Shown one piece after another: positions 1 through 11,351 of a stretch of DNA of 64,000 nt. This DNA is from Panax quinquefolius. Lineage: Eukaryota > Streptophyta > Magnoliopsida > Apiales > Araliaceae. Position numbers and translations under genes: made by a program. The stretch spans positions 125,765,605 to 125,829,604 of the forward strand of contig CM035160.1 in the NCBI GenBank assembly GCA_020205615.1, read 5' to 3'. Each line of letters begins with the position of its first letter. The first letter of the stretch is position 1. Below the pieces are notes generated by a model. The model was not told where the DNA came from. It made no database searches and saw only the letters and a list, made by a program, of their open reading frames with translations.

Positions 1-2005
1 TTGATCGTAGGCTCTCCACGATTTTGAGTTGGGTGGTTAACTAGTTATCAGTAGTACTTTTTGAGACGTTCCTACTGACTATGGATCTTCATTTGGTTCG
101 TCAGCCACAAAGTTTTGGGACTCTGTAACTGGTACATTGCTTCATAGTATATCTTTGATGTTGTAGAGTTGGTGTTCTATTCGCAAGTCATTGCTCCCTC
201 ATAGTTGATACTGTCTTCTCAGAGAGACATAAGTTCTTCTTCTTCATGTGTAGCAGAAGGCAACCTTGCATATCTCATTCAGGCTGAAGTCATTTAATCT
301 TCTTGTATCGTAGAAATGGGTATCTTTAGGGTTGATCATTCTATGATCCTTTGAAAGCACTACGAATGTAGTGTTCCTTGTCAGTTTGTGCTTGTAGAGT
401 TCTGCTCTCGTAATGAGTTCCTCATGTTTGATGCTCGATGATCCTCTAATGTGAGCTTCCTAGAGGATTCTTCTCTTATAACATGCTTTACATGATTGAG
501 CATTTAAGACCCTTTTCATTTTTGGTTGAATGGCATGCTTCCATACAAAGATCAGCAGCCATGTGAGCTTCATTTAGATTAGCTCATCAGGTCTTCAAGG
601 ACAGGCTTTGACATATAGGAGTTTTATTAGAATCATTTGTGATCAGTCTTAAGCCTTCTGCTGGTTGAATCTTCTTGACTGAAGTCTTCTACTTCAGCAT
701 TCCTTAGTGTGGCCAGATAGACCATGTACCTGCAGTTTGGATAAATTTTTATTTTTAGTACCCATGGTTAAATGGGTCCTTCTAGGTTAGCCTTCAAAAT
801 CCCTATTCCTCATATATTAGAATTATCATCATATTGATCACCAACAGACATATTCATGCAGGCAACTAAATTAGATAATACATTTTGAGATGCATGATGG
901 TGAGTGTGTGTAAGATTTGCCATTTTAATAAAACACTCTTTTTCTTTTATGGTTTCATCATTTTCTTGGTAATGTTCACAGAGTTTAAATGTTCACAGAG
1001 TGAGAATCAACTCTAAGACTTATTTGTATCTGGTTGATTCATGGTGGTGATCAGTTTCTATAAATCTTCAAGATACTCTTGTAGAACTGATCATACTCTG
1101 TGTGTTATCAAACACTTAGAACATAGGTTTATACATACATACTAACCCATCAGCAAAGATTACTCCACATAAGATTAATTTAACCTTTGATATTCTTATA
1201 ACCCATTTCAGATTTCTTTTAAGATGTCATCTTCAACCTAAAACTTCGATGGAGAGAAAGTTTGTAAGCATTTGAATTTCCAACTTCAGTGTACTTTCTC
1301 TCTTCACCCTTTTTAGGTAGATTATGATTCCTTGAAAGAATACTGTTATAGTTCATAAGTAGGTGCAACATGATGTACACATTTATATTAGTGAGGAACC
1401 GTACCTTTCTACTGTCAGTTTCTTAACAGTCATTTAACTTAGACATATTGAGGTTAGGCATTGATGTGCATAGTTCCTCGTTTACTCTTGACAGCTTGTT
1501 TCTCCAGTTGACCTTTAATCAATCAGTCGTGGTCTTGAAGATGCAAGCTAAGAGAATCTCAGCATCTTTGGTTATTTGATATCCTTGAGTTCACAAGGTT
1601 TACATCCAGCTGCTGGTTAACCAAATACATGTTTGAGAAGTTCTTCTTTCTTCTCTGGATAAGCATTTCTTAGCATGTATGGCCTTTTCATCTTTTCAGG
1701 CTAGTGGATGTTTGACTCTTTTCTGTTGATGTATCTTGAGCTTCCTAGCTTGGTCTTCAGACTACAAGATTGACCCCGGGCAAGGATTGGTCTTCTTGAT
1801 ATGACAATCAAGAGCATGGACCAATCTCTGCAACTTCAGGTGTATATACACATTTACATGTACACAATATTTCCAACGTGTGAGCTCATCTACTTATAAC
1901 AGGTGACTTACTACTAAACTAAGTTTAGAACAATGTTTGTGCCTAGGATCAGACTCATAGTGATTAGCTTTTCAATATAGCATGAGAACCTGCTCTGATA
2001 CCAAT
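1..2005 (-). mobile_element. copia-1: internal 5' region of a Ty1/copia element, non-coding as far as seen
   Basis: This is the segment just inside the primer binding site of a minus-strand copia-type element whose LTR starts at 2006. Read on the minus strand it should hold the leader and the start of gag. I see no gag motif and no long open frame on either strand, so it is either a very decayed internal region or a non-autonomous element with a non-coding interior. The rest of the element lies left of the window. Copia assignment rests on the Met-tRNA primer site and the LTR, not on coding sequence. Confidence 0.5.
1989..2003 (-). other. Primer binding site (initiator Met-tRNA type) of copia-1
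   Basis: The minus strand reads TGGTATCAGAGCAGG, the standard plant retrotransposon primer site complementary to the 3' end of initiator methionine tRNA. It lies two bases inside the LTR that begins at 2006. This fixes the element orientation as minus and the LTR on its right as the 5' LTR. Confidence 0.85.
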
Positions 2006-4379
2006 TGTTAGTTCCCAGTAGGCACAATATAGATCTAGAAGGGGGGTTGAATAGATCCTTTTTAATTTCAAATACTTTTCTCATTTATTTTGTATTGCTA
2101 ATGATTTAGCATATGACAAACATAAGAATCTTTTCAAGCACATGGGAATAAGTAAAATATCCCTTTCATTGATATATTCATAATCAACATACATTATTCT
2201 TAAAGTTAGTTCGGTTGTAAGCAGTTAAAACATACATAACAGTTATAGCAGTTAATGTACATAATGTAAATGACATAAAATAAAAGACACAAAGGATTTT
2301 AAGTGGTTCTTGAGACTCAAGCTCCTAATCCACTCTTACGCTTTCAACTAGCAGGATTTCCACCAAGGAAGGGCGGCACCACAATCACTAAGATTCCTTC
2401 AAGGCAGTGACCTTGGGACTTTAGTTCACTAAGAACTTTTCAAGGCCGGCTGACCTTGGAACTTCTCTAGTTCCCTAGGAACTCTTCAAGGCCGATGGGA
2501 TTGGAACTTCATTTAGTCCCCTCCGGGACAAGGACCCTCAGCCCTCGCTTCTGCTTCTGCCGATGTTGTTTATTTGTTGGAGGTGCTGCTAAGATGTTCT
2601 TTAAGCTCTTCATCTCTGAATGCTTAGCAGCTTGACGTGATAATCCTTGAGGTGCAGTTGATTTTTGCATGATGCTCAGCTTCTTCAGGTACTCAACCAC
2701 TTCTGATGATCCCTTATTGAACTGCAGTGAACATCATTCTTCTTGATACTTGATGGCTACACATAATGAGTTTCTAAGATGACTGTAAGCTCTTCTACTA
2801 GATACTTAGGTACTTTCTCACCATGATGATGTTGGTGATCTTCTTCCTTGATACTTGATGTCTTCTCATGATGGACTTGCTAAGATGACTGTAAGCTCTT
2901 CTCTCTGGTATGTAGAGTCTTCCCATGATAGACATCAAGATGACCTTGAGGCTCTTCTTTCTCTTGGCAGTTCAGAACACTCTTCTTGTAGTAGAACTCT
3001 CACTTCTACCTTGTAGAACTCTCACTTCTACTTCTTTTTTTATTTTTCTCCAAGTGTTCTTTGTGGATCGTAGAGTGAGCCTTCGGACCTTCTTTGGTCA
3101 CTCACTATTTAACGTTATTTAGATCAGTCCACTATTTCTCCAAACTCAGTAACTCCACCAACCCTTGATCTTTGAAGCTCTTTCTGATTTATACTCCTTC
3201 CCAATCATCCCGTTGGAAAATAGCCGTTAAAAGCTTTTTGAATTTCTTCACAGATCTCGAGTTATTTGGTGTAGACTGCAGATGTGACATGACATGACTT
3301 TCTGACACTGTAGTCTACTATTTCACCTACCCCGTCAGAGATGTCACTTTGATGTCTCGGGCATGTAGTCAACTTTATTTCCTCCTTCTAATTTCTCGAT
3401 CAAAGGTTTTCATTTTGCATCGATGCTCTCAATAAGCTTTGTTCGAATATCATTCTTCAAATTGAATCATTGTTAATGCTTTAATCTTTAGTTATCCGAA
3501 CTCTACGATTCTGATGCACATCTTCTTGGACCTGATCGTAGTGTCTAGTTGAAAGGTAGAGACAACACTACGATCTTGAAGAGTGTTGATTGGATCTTCA
3601 ATGTAGAACACCTCTTCCTTCTCTTGTGCAGTGCTTCAACAGTTCTGTTTGTCTCAACTGCTCTCAGATACTAATAGCTTGACTGTTTGTTCTGGCCCTG
3701 TGACAACCCGAGAATTTGGAATATTTTTTTAATTTTTATTAATTTAATTAAGGTTCAATATTAGAACCTAGACAGAAAATTAGTGTATGTGTTTGATATT
3801 TTAAAGATGGAATTTTGAGGATTTCAAAATTCTGTGAAGGATTTAGGTGAATTATTCAGGATTAAGGAAATACGTGATTATGTTCTGTGTAAATATTATT
3901 ATACTTGTACAGTATGTGGTTAAGGGTCAAGGGTTGACCAGATAAACGATATTTGTAACAAATCCTAAGTATATATTAAGAACGTCACCGTTTGGTTAAA
4001 AAACCCCAACGTTTAACAAGAAACCCTAAAACCAGTTCTGGAAACCCTAATTTCAGTTCCAGAAATTCAAAACCCTAATTCGATGTATGAAACCCTAATC
4101 TGGGAACTTAAATGATTATAATATTGTTTAAGTGCTATTAATTATAATCTTAATTAGGGTAAAGCTTAATTAATTAACAAACCCTAATTTCAAATTTAGG
4201 AAATCCTAATTTTCGGATTAGGAACCCTAATTTATAAATAGGGAAAACATAATTGTTAATTTAATAATTTTAATGTTAATTAGGAAATATTAATCCTAAT
4301 TTTCAAGTGAAGTAATTAGGAAATCATAATCTAATTATTTAAATCTAATTTCTATTTTAGAAAATTAATTTTCTATTAA

Positions 4380-4690
4380 AACCCTAATTCATGGGTCAGT
4401 TTAAACCCTAATCCAAGTGATTTTAACCCTAATTACTTAATTAGCAATTTTAATTAGGAAATACTAATCCTAATTAGCAATAGTTAAATTATGATTAAGA
4501 AATTTTAATATAATTAGAAAATTCTAATTATAATTTAGAAATATTAATTTTCTATTTTGAAAACCTAATTTAGAAATTTTAGAAATTAAATTGAAAACCC
4601 TAAGGATTTTTCAAACCCTAAACACTAAATTTGTCCAAACCCTAAACCCTAACCTAAACCCCAAACCCTAAGCCCTAAGGGTTTGATCAA
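4380..4690 (+). repeat. Telomere-like AAACCCTAA-rich stretch inside L1
   Basis: The block is dense in CCCTAAA/AACCCTAAT variants, with short head-to-tail runs near 4635-4660. A matching block occurs at the same relative place in L6 (about 59960-60050), so it belongs to the LTR family and is not a captured telomere. Confidence 0.6.
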
Positions 4691-5033
4691 GTGACAAAAA
4701 TGTCATTAAATTCAAAATTAAAATGTCTAAAATGCCCTTCTTGTATTATTGGTGTGATAGCGTGCAAGACTTGCCAAAGGTGAGTTGTCCACCGCCCCAT
4801 GTGACTTAAATTCGCAGCATTCAGCCTTACTTGATCAGCCACTACATTGTATGCATAATATATATAGATTTAGAGAGAGAAAAGTACACTAAATTGGCTC
4901 ATTTATTAATAAACACCCAACCAAATCTCTCTCTCTCTCTAGAACCACAAAATATAATAGTAAATCAGTCCCCAATCAAGTCCCTACTACTTCCATAACA
5001 AATCAGGAACCCCAAATTCAAGATCAAAGCATG

Positions 5034-5046
5034 GGTGAGGTATAAA
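5034..5046 (+). promoter_or_regulatory. Splice-donor-like site in L1
   Basis: GTGAG|GTATAAAC lies about 180 bp after an A/T-rich TATA-like stretch (4848-4866) and a CT/GA tract. The same donor-like signal stands at the equivalent place in the other five long LTRs of the window. The putative intron starts at 5040. Confidence 0.4.
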
Positions 5047-7028
5047 CCCTAATTTTAGTAAATCTTGTGTTTTGATGTTAGTTGTTGGTTAGATATGTGT
5101 TAGAAGGTGCCTTTTAGAGATCTGGGTTGTTGGATCATGGATCCATAACACTTAGATGCACGAAATTAGCATTTTGAAAAATCTGGAAAAATTTTCTAAA
5201 TGACGTCTGACAAGCAAATGTCAGAGGTCATAGATCGTTGTATGTTAATGTGTTTAGTGTTTTAAATATTTATACTTGTAGTATGTTAGTTGGTCTTTGT
5301 TGTAAAACTCGAATCGGGGTTAGTGTATGCTTGGATCGAGAGTTATTGGTGGTCAAAACCCTTTGACTATTCACGAAGTCTGGTTTCTGGGTAACCCAGA
5401 AACCAAGATCTTGTCTGACAGGTTTTTGATGGCCTCTGATCTTGCTACTGGTAAGTGATGTGGCCATGTTTTTGTATTGGATCAGTAGACTGACATATAT
5501 ATTACATGATCATGCCTCTATAACACTTATAGAATACCTGGAATCAAAACCATTGTTGGTCAAAGTAGGGTTGACCGTCGTATTCTTGGATTTCTGGAAA
5601 AACCCAGATCTTCATTAACAAAAGTTTCTGACATGGTTTGACTTGCACCGATCTGTCACACGTGTTGTTTTTCGACTGATATGAGGTAGTATAGTTGTAC
5701 TCGGACATAAGGACTACATGTAAGAACCATTAGATCTCACAAACGAGACCCATGATACAAACGGTAAGGATTCCAAGTACCCCTCTTGAACTGTTCTTCA
5801 TTTCTGGAAAACCCAAAAATGAAGAACAGCTTCTGACAATGTTTTAATTGTCTAATATCTCCGTGATGTGTTTTTGTTTGGACCTGAAATTGGTTTGTTA
5901 GTGTAGTATTGCATGGATACTACATGTTTAAAACATAAAGAGACCTAGAATCATAAACAACAAGAAAATAGAATTCCACAAAGTAGGCACCTCCGTTAAT
6001 TTGGCGATGAGTTTAGGCAAGGACTCAAGAAACATTAAGAACACCTATAGTGGCGAATACGTCCCTATAGGGTCCTTTAGCGACGATTTATAATTATTTA
6101 TTTTCCGAGAAATTATTTAAAAAAAAAAAAAATGGTTTTTAATTATTAAAAATACATAATAAATTCTAAAAATTAGTTTTAAGTCCAGAAAAATAGTTTT
6201 TAATTATTTAGAGTATATTTCATAAATATTTAATATTTTTGGAATATAAATGGTATTTAATTTATTTAATTATAATATTAAATAAATTATTTAAAAATGA
6301 TTTAAATACATGAAAAATCATGAAAAAATAATATTATGTTATAATAAAATATTTTAAGTTATTTTTAGGTGACTTTTAATATTTTTTGATGAAATTCATT
6401 AATTAATTAATATTAAGGATAATTAGTTTATTTAATAACTATATTAAAAAATTATGGAAAAATAGAATAAATGATTTAAAAATCATATGAAAATGATTTA
6501 AGTATTATAAAAATATTTTAAGTTATAAAATATAACTTTTGGTATTTAGTCATGAAAATATTAATATTTTAATATTAAATGCAATTATCGGATAATGAAT
6601 TTAGTGTTTAAAAAATCATATAAATATGATTTTAAGGTATTAAAATACTTTGATATATTATAATATTATATTATGATTTTCATTAATATTTAGTAATAAA
6701 TAACTATTAATGATAAAAGAATATTATGGTATTTATAGTATATAAATAACGATATTAATGATTGAAAATTCATAATAAATAGTAATAATTATTTAAAATT
6801 ATTACGAGCTATTTAAAAATATTTCGACTGATATTAAAATTATCTGAGATAATTGTTAACTATTAAGTCAGAGTTTAATTGAACTTAGACTCGATAAAAG
6901 TCCGACTAAACCATCGGGACGTTAGAATTTTGTCGGATTCAAGTCAGACTGAAATAGTTTGACTTGATCTAGTGTCTTATGTGTGTAATAGGTGATTGTA
7001 GGGTTATGTGTTATGTGTTTAGGTTATT

Positions 7029-7034
<6 letters not shown>

Positions 7035-7089
<55 letters not shown>
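7035..7089. repeat. (TA)n microsatellite in L1
   Basis: An uninterrupted TA dinucleotide run of about 55 bp follows TTATTTCTGTG. The same place in L6 has only a few TA units (62417-62426), so the array expanded or contracted after the two copies separated. Confidence 0.9.
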
Positions 7090-7095
<6 letters not shown>

Positions 7096-9094
7096 ATTAT
7101 ATTGTGATGATATTATTCTAATATTGGAAATCTATATTACTAATATTAGGTCTTGAGATATAGATATAAATTGTGTAGCGGTAATCAACGGGTTAGGCAA
7201 GTTTGTTTTACTTAACTCTACTAAGAGTTGTTTTATTCGGATAAGCTTATGGTTAATCATTGCTGGTTCCCATGAATTGTACTCTGTACATATTGCATGT
7301 ATAAGTCAGGTATGAAAGGCTGATCACCTTCATTACTAGTTGGTTCAGATATATTTGTTCATGTATAATACTTGTTCAGTCATAAATTAGTTCCTGCTAG
7401 TTCACAATTATATTGTTGGATTATAGCCAGCTTATTATTCAGAATCTTTCAATCATGATATATCGTTATATTATTGAACTTAAAGTTGCTGGGCAATCCT
7501 TATGCTCACCCTTGCTATATCATGATAAAAAATCGCAGATTAAGGCGAATGCTTCGGATACAAGGAAAGGTTAAAGACGATTTCAACTTTAGTTTACGTA
7601 TGCGATTGGATTTGTATTAGTAATGTATGATGATAATGTTATGTATTAAATAAGTTATGTATTGTGTATTAAGTTAAGGTTACTCGACCTTGGGGAAAAG
7701 TATGTAAGTTTAATGTATAAACAATTTATGTTTATATCTTCCGCAAATAGTTGTATAGTGATAGAATGATCGAATCGGATCCACTGTGATTTGGGACCTC
7801 AGATTCGGGGCCGTCACAGGCCCCTTCTGAATAGCAAGTCACTTTAGATTTGTGGCGTGTCCAGCTCGCTTTTTCCTTGTGATCTCTCGTTCACTTATCA
7901 TCAATGGACTGACCCAATGCTTAATCACTTTAGCCTTGTTCTTCAGAGGCTGACCAGTATCTTTGTATACACTCCATTAGTTCCTTCTTTGTCTGGCAAA
8001 CACTACGATCCTAGTTGTTTTCAAGATCGTCATCTTCTATTTACTTGACAGCTACTACATTTAGTGACTTTCCTTAGTCAGTTACTGAAGTCTTCTTCTG
8101 ATCAACTTCTGGAAGACTTCATCTCGAATGGCTTCACAACTCAATCTGGATGTTGATTGAGTTGGTGCTTAGATCTTCTGTTAGCTTACATGCTATTCGT
8201 TGAGTGCTCTCTGGTTTCCTTTAGGTGGGATGTATCTTTTCAGTACCAACCAGAGGCTTCATTCCTTTGGATATTCTGGGAGTGCTCAATTATTGAGAAT
8301 CGTGCTTACTCTACGATTCTGCCTTGGAGTTGTGAGCACATCTGTTGAAGTCTTAGTTCTACAACTCTACGATTCAGCTTCGACTGTGCAGACACTACAA
8401 CTCCGAGATCAAATCTTGATACTTTACGATTTCTGACTTTGTACTCGTTGTCTTCATCTGATCTTGCTCGACTACGATCTTTGCCTCTGATATGATCAGT
8501 AGACTACAACTCTGAGTGTAGTCTACGATTCTTGACTTGGTTTTGGCAGATGCCTGGTCGGCCCGTAGGCAGGTTGTCACTACGATTCTGAACATGACTT
8601 CCTCAGCAGACTACGGCTCTGAGAAGTGCTACTCGACATACTTCGATCCTTCCTCGTCTCTCCTGGCAGTCGACGAACTCTGAGATCTACTATCTTGCAA
8701 ACTACGATTCTGCTTTGATAGCTCTCGAGTTTCCGTTGACTCTCCTGGCAGACTACGATTTCTGGTGCAGTGCTCGACGATCAGACAAGCCTATATATTA
8801 CATCATAAGATCAACCTAACAACCCTGATTTTTCAATATTTATTGTCCTTGTACATCCTTTTTTTAAGGACTTTACAAAGATGTTTTGCTTATGTAGGAT
8901 CAACCTAACACATTTGATCAATTCATTCTAAGTCCTTATACATATATTTCTATTATCTATCAAAGGACTTTAAAAATTTTCTTAATGCAAGTATACTTGC
9001 ATATTCATTCATATATATCATAATCAAATCATATATAAATAGGAATATCATTCACATGCTTAATCCTGACACGTTTGTTGAAACTCATCTTTCA

Positions 9095-10966
9095 AATCGT
9101 ACAAGGTATCGTGAAGCTGCCCGGGTCCTTCAGCTTTGGAGGTAACCTGTGTTGAAGCATTGCACTACATTCTTCGGTCAAGGCCACTGTTTCAAAGTCT
9201 TCTAACATTTTCTTCCTTGACAAGATACCCTTTATAAACTTTGCATAACTAGGCATCTGTTCTAATGCCTTAGCGAAAGGTATGTTAATCTGTAGCTTTT
9301 TTAACACCTCCAAAAATTGCTTCTGTAATCTCTGTGGATATGGAACATGGGGATGAACAACTGGTATCTTAGTCACTGGTTTCTCAGATGACTCTTCTTT
9401 ATTCTTCTTCACTTCCCCAATCTCAGAACCTTCTTTACACAAAACCTCACCAGATAAAATTTCCTCCCCGCGCGGCCGCACGATTTCTCTTTGCAAAAGT
9501 GGCGTGGGCACGCCATGCTGTGAATCTACAGTTTGCTTCTCTGATCTGAGAGTTATTGCCTGACATTGATCCTTACCCTCCCTTCTTGGATTTGTCTCTG
9601 TTGTATTTGGCAATGAACCCTGTGGTCTATTATTAAGAATGTTAGCCATTTGACCCATTTGAGTTTCCAAATTTTTGATGGCCACTGCTTGGCTTTTAAT
9701 CATCACCTCAGTATTTTCCATGTACTTCATCATCATCTCCTCCATCTCTGACTTCTTCGCTTGCTGAGTTGCAGGTGGTGTATGATGTTGTTGTTGCTGT
9801 GAAAATCCTAAAGGTAGGGTGGTTTCGGTGAATAATACTGATGAGCTGGTTGTGCCTGAAATTGATGTTATGGTTGAAACTGACTTTGTTGTTGTTTTGA
9901 TTATTTGACCAACTGAAATTTGGATGGTTGCGGTTGTTGGATTTGTAGGCATTCTAGAACTGACTCTGATTTTTCTGATAGTTTCTCACATACTATACAT
10001 ATTCTAAACTAATTACACATAGGTCAGTCGAATGTGACCCTGCACATATCTCACATACAAATGCAACTATCTTCACTTTATTATCCGCCAACGAATCAAT
10101 TTTCTTTGCCATAGATGCCATCTGAGCTGACAACTATGTGATAGCATCCACCTCTAACACTCCTACAACTTTGGGTTGTGGCATTCTGGCTATAGGATTT
10201 TGGAAATCATTAGTTGCCATAGTCTCAATATGATTATATGCCTCTTCATAGCTCTTTGCTCATAAAGCTTCTCTTGCAGCTGCATCTACAATTGGCCTTG
10301 ACTGTTATCCCAATCCATTATAAAAAGTATTAATCAACATCCAATCCGGCATACCATGGTGTGGACATTTCCTTAGCATCTCCTTGTAGCGTTCCCATGC
10401 TTTATATAAAGATTCACCCTGCTGCTGCTCAAACTGAGAGATCGCTGTCCTCATTTTAGTAGTCTTAGCCATTGGGAAAATTTTGGCTAAGAACTTTTGT
10501 GCTAAGTTCTCCCATGTTGTAATCAATCCTGACGGTAAAGAATGAACTCAACTTCTAGCCTTGTCCCGTAATGAGAATGGAAATAGCCTGAGTCTGATTG
10601 CATCTTCTGTCACCCCGTTATATCTGAAGGTGTCACATATCTCTATAAAACTTAATAGATGCTCGTTCGAGTCATCTGTAGCAGCACCCCCAAACTGGAC
10701 CAAATTCTGCACCATTTGAATATTGCCCGGCTTTATCTCAAAAGTGTTAGCTGTTATAGTTGGCTTGACTATGCTCGACTGCAACCCATTTATATTTGGC
10801 ATTGAATACTCTCTTAAGGCCTGATGTTGCTCTTCTCTTTGCTCTTTGGCTTCCATATTGGATGTTGTGGTCTCTAAATATACTTGTATATTTCTACGTG
10901 CTCTCGATCTCCAAGCACTACCATTGATGTTTTCCTATGCAGGAATCAACTCATGATGTGACAATC
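9095..10966 (-). pseudogene. gag: Athila-A gag, broken, with start of protease junction
   Basis: The minus strand encodes the Gag capsid/nucleocapsid protein of an Athila-type Ty3/gypsy element. In order there are: a capsid part (IETC-like ICDTFRYNGV, RLRLFPFSLRDKA, TTWENLAQKFLAKIFP, ESLYKAWERYKEM, about 10305-10860), a CCHC zinc knuckle CEICAGSHSTDLC (about 10025-10065, all four ligands intact), and a coiled-coil-like C-terminal part (9092-9952) with NLETQMGQ and the conserved LEQMPSYAKF. Stops interrupt it near 10548, 10305 and 10140. The frame ends abruptly after GSFTIPCTI, just before the protease active site, because copia-1 inserted at 9094/9095 and supplies the stop codon. The start is uncertain: the first usable ATG is at 10856, with upstream in-frame Gag-like sequence to about 10966. 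Confidence 0.88.
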
Positions 10967-11079
10967 GAGTGTGTATATACTATGCACATGTACCTGAAAT
11001 TCAAATAAAAATAAAATAGAAATAAGAATAAGATAAGAATTGTCTAAGTCATACAAATCTAGCTTTAATTGACGACGAC
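10967..11079 (-). other. Athila-A leader next to gag, with acceptor-like TTTCAG
   Basis: A short non-coding leader lies between the L2 insertion and gag. The minus strand holds a T-rich run ending TTTGAATTTCAG|GT (acceptor AG at 10994-10995), very like the TTTCAG|GT ahead of the Athila-B gag. The TSD ACGAC of L2 is at 11075-11079. Confidence 0.45.
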
Positions 11080-11351
11080 TGTGACGCCCCCAAAATAGGT
11101 ATACATCACCCATCTTGGATCGCCAAATACATGGTACAGAAAATAAATACAAACTTAATTATACAACAAGAGCTGAGAGTTTTTACAAGAATATTGTCTC
11201 ATAGAAAATATCCAAACTCAAATTCAATCCTCATTATATTTATCATCACACTAAATAGTGGGGATTACTAAAACAGCCATCTCGGACCATCACTCCGTTC
11301 CCCGACTAGTCACGGCTATATTCTCATTTCCTGAAGAGAATAATGAAAGCA

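Larger units (their letters stand above)
3699..7818 (+). mobile_element. L1: solo long LTR (Ty3/gypsy, Tekay/Del-like), TSD GGCCC
   Basis: A 4120-bp sequence opens TGTGACAACCCGAG and closes GGGGCCGTCACA. It is flanked by perfect 5-bp target duplications GGCCC (3694-3698 and 7819-7823). No primer site, coding domain or second LTR is present, so it is a solo LTR left by LTR-LTR recombination. Its sequence matches L6 (59221-63164) over most of its length, and L6 is followed by a Met-type primer site; this supports the LTR identity and plus orientation. A/T-rich 6060-6860 and the telomere-like block 4380-4690 are LTR-internal. Tekay/Del is inferred from LTR length, the TGTGACAACCCG start and the primer site of the relative; no pol is available to confirm it. 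Confidence 0.88.
2006..9094 (-). mobile_element. copia-1 5' LTR, split by solo LTR L1
   Basis: On the minus strand the LTR runs from TGAAAGATGAG (9094) to GGGAACTAACA (2006), giving the TG...CA ends of an LTR. The right border is set by the Athila-A gag sequence, which breaks off exactly at 9095. Without the L1 insertion (3699-7818 plus one TSD copy) the LTR is about 2.96 kb. The plus strand contains AGGGGGGTTGAATAG (2039-2053), often seen in long copia LTRs. Within it are imperfect repeats at 2390-2510 (about 55 bp, AAGGCC...CCTTGGAACTTC), at 2720-2960 (about 125 bp) and a dispersed CTACGATTCTG motif. Two internal copies of GATCAACCTAACA (8809-8821 and 8899-8910) could be mistaken for the LTR end. 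Confidence 0.65.

Noticed and set aside
4635..4690. Interstitial telomere
   Set aside because: The same motif-rich block lies in the related LTR L6; it is part of the LTR, with only short degenerate runs.
8809..8910. GATCAACCTAACA as right border of the copia-1 LTR
   Set aside because: Two copies occur, but Athila-A gag sequence resumes only at 9095, so the border must be at 9094 (TGAAAG on the minus strand).
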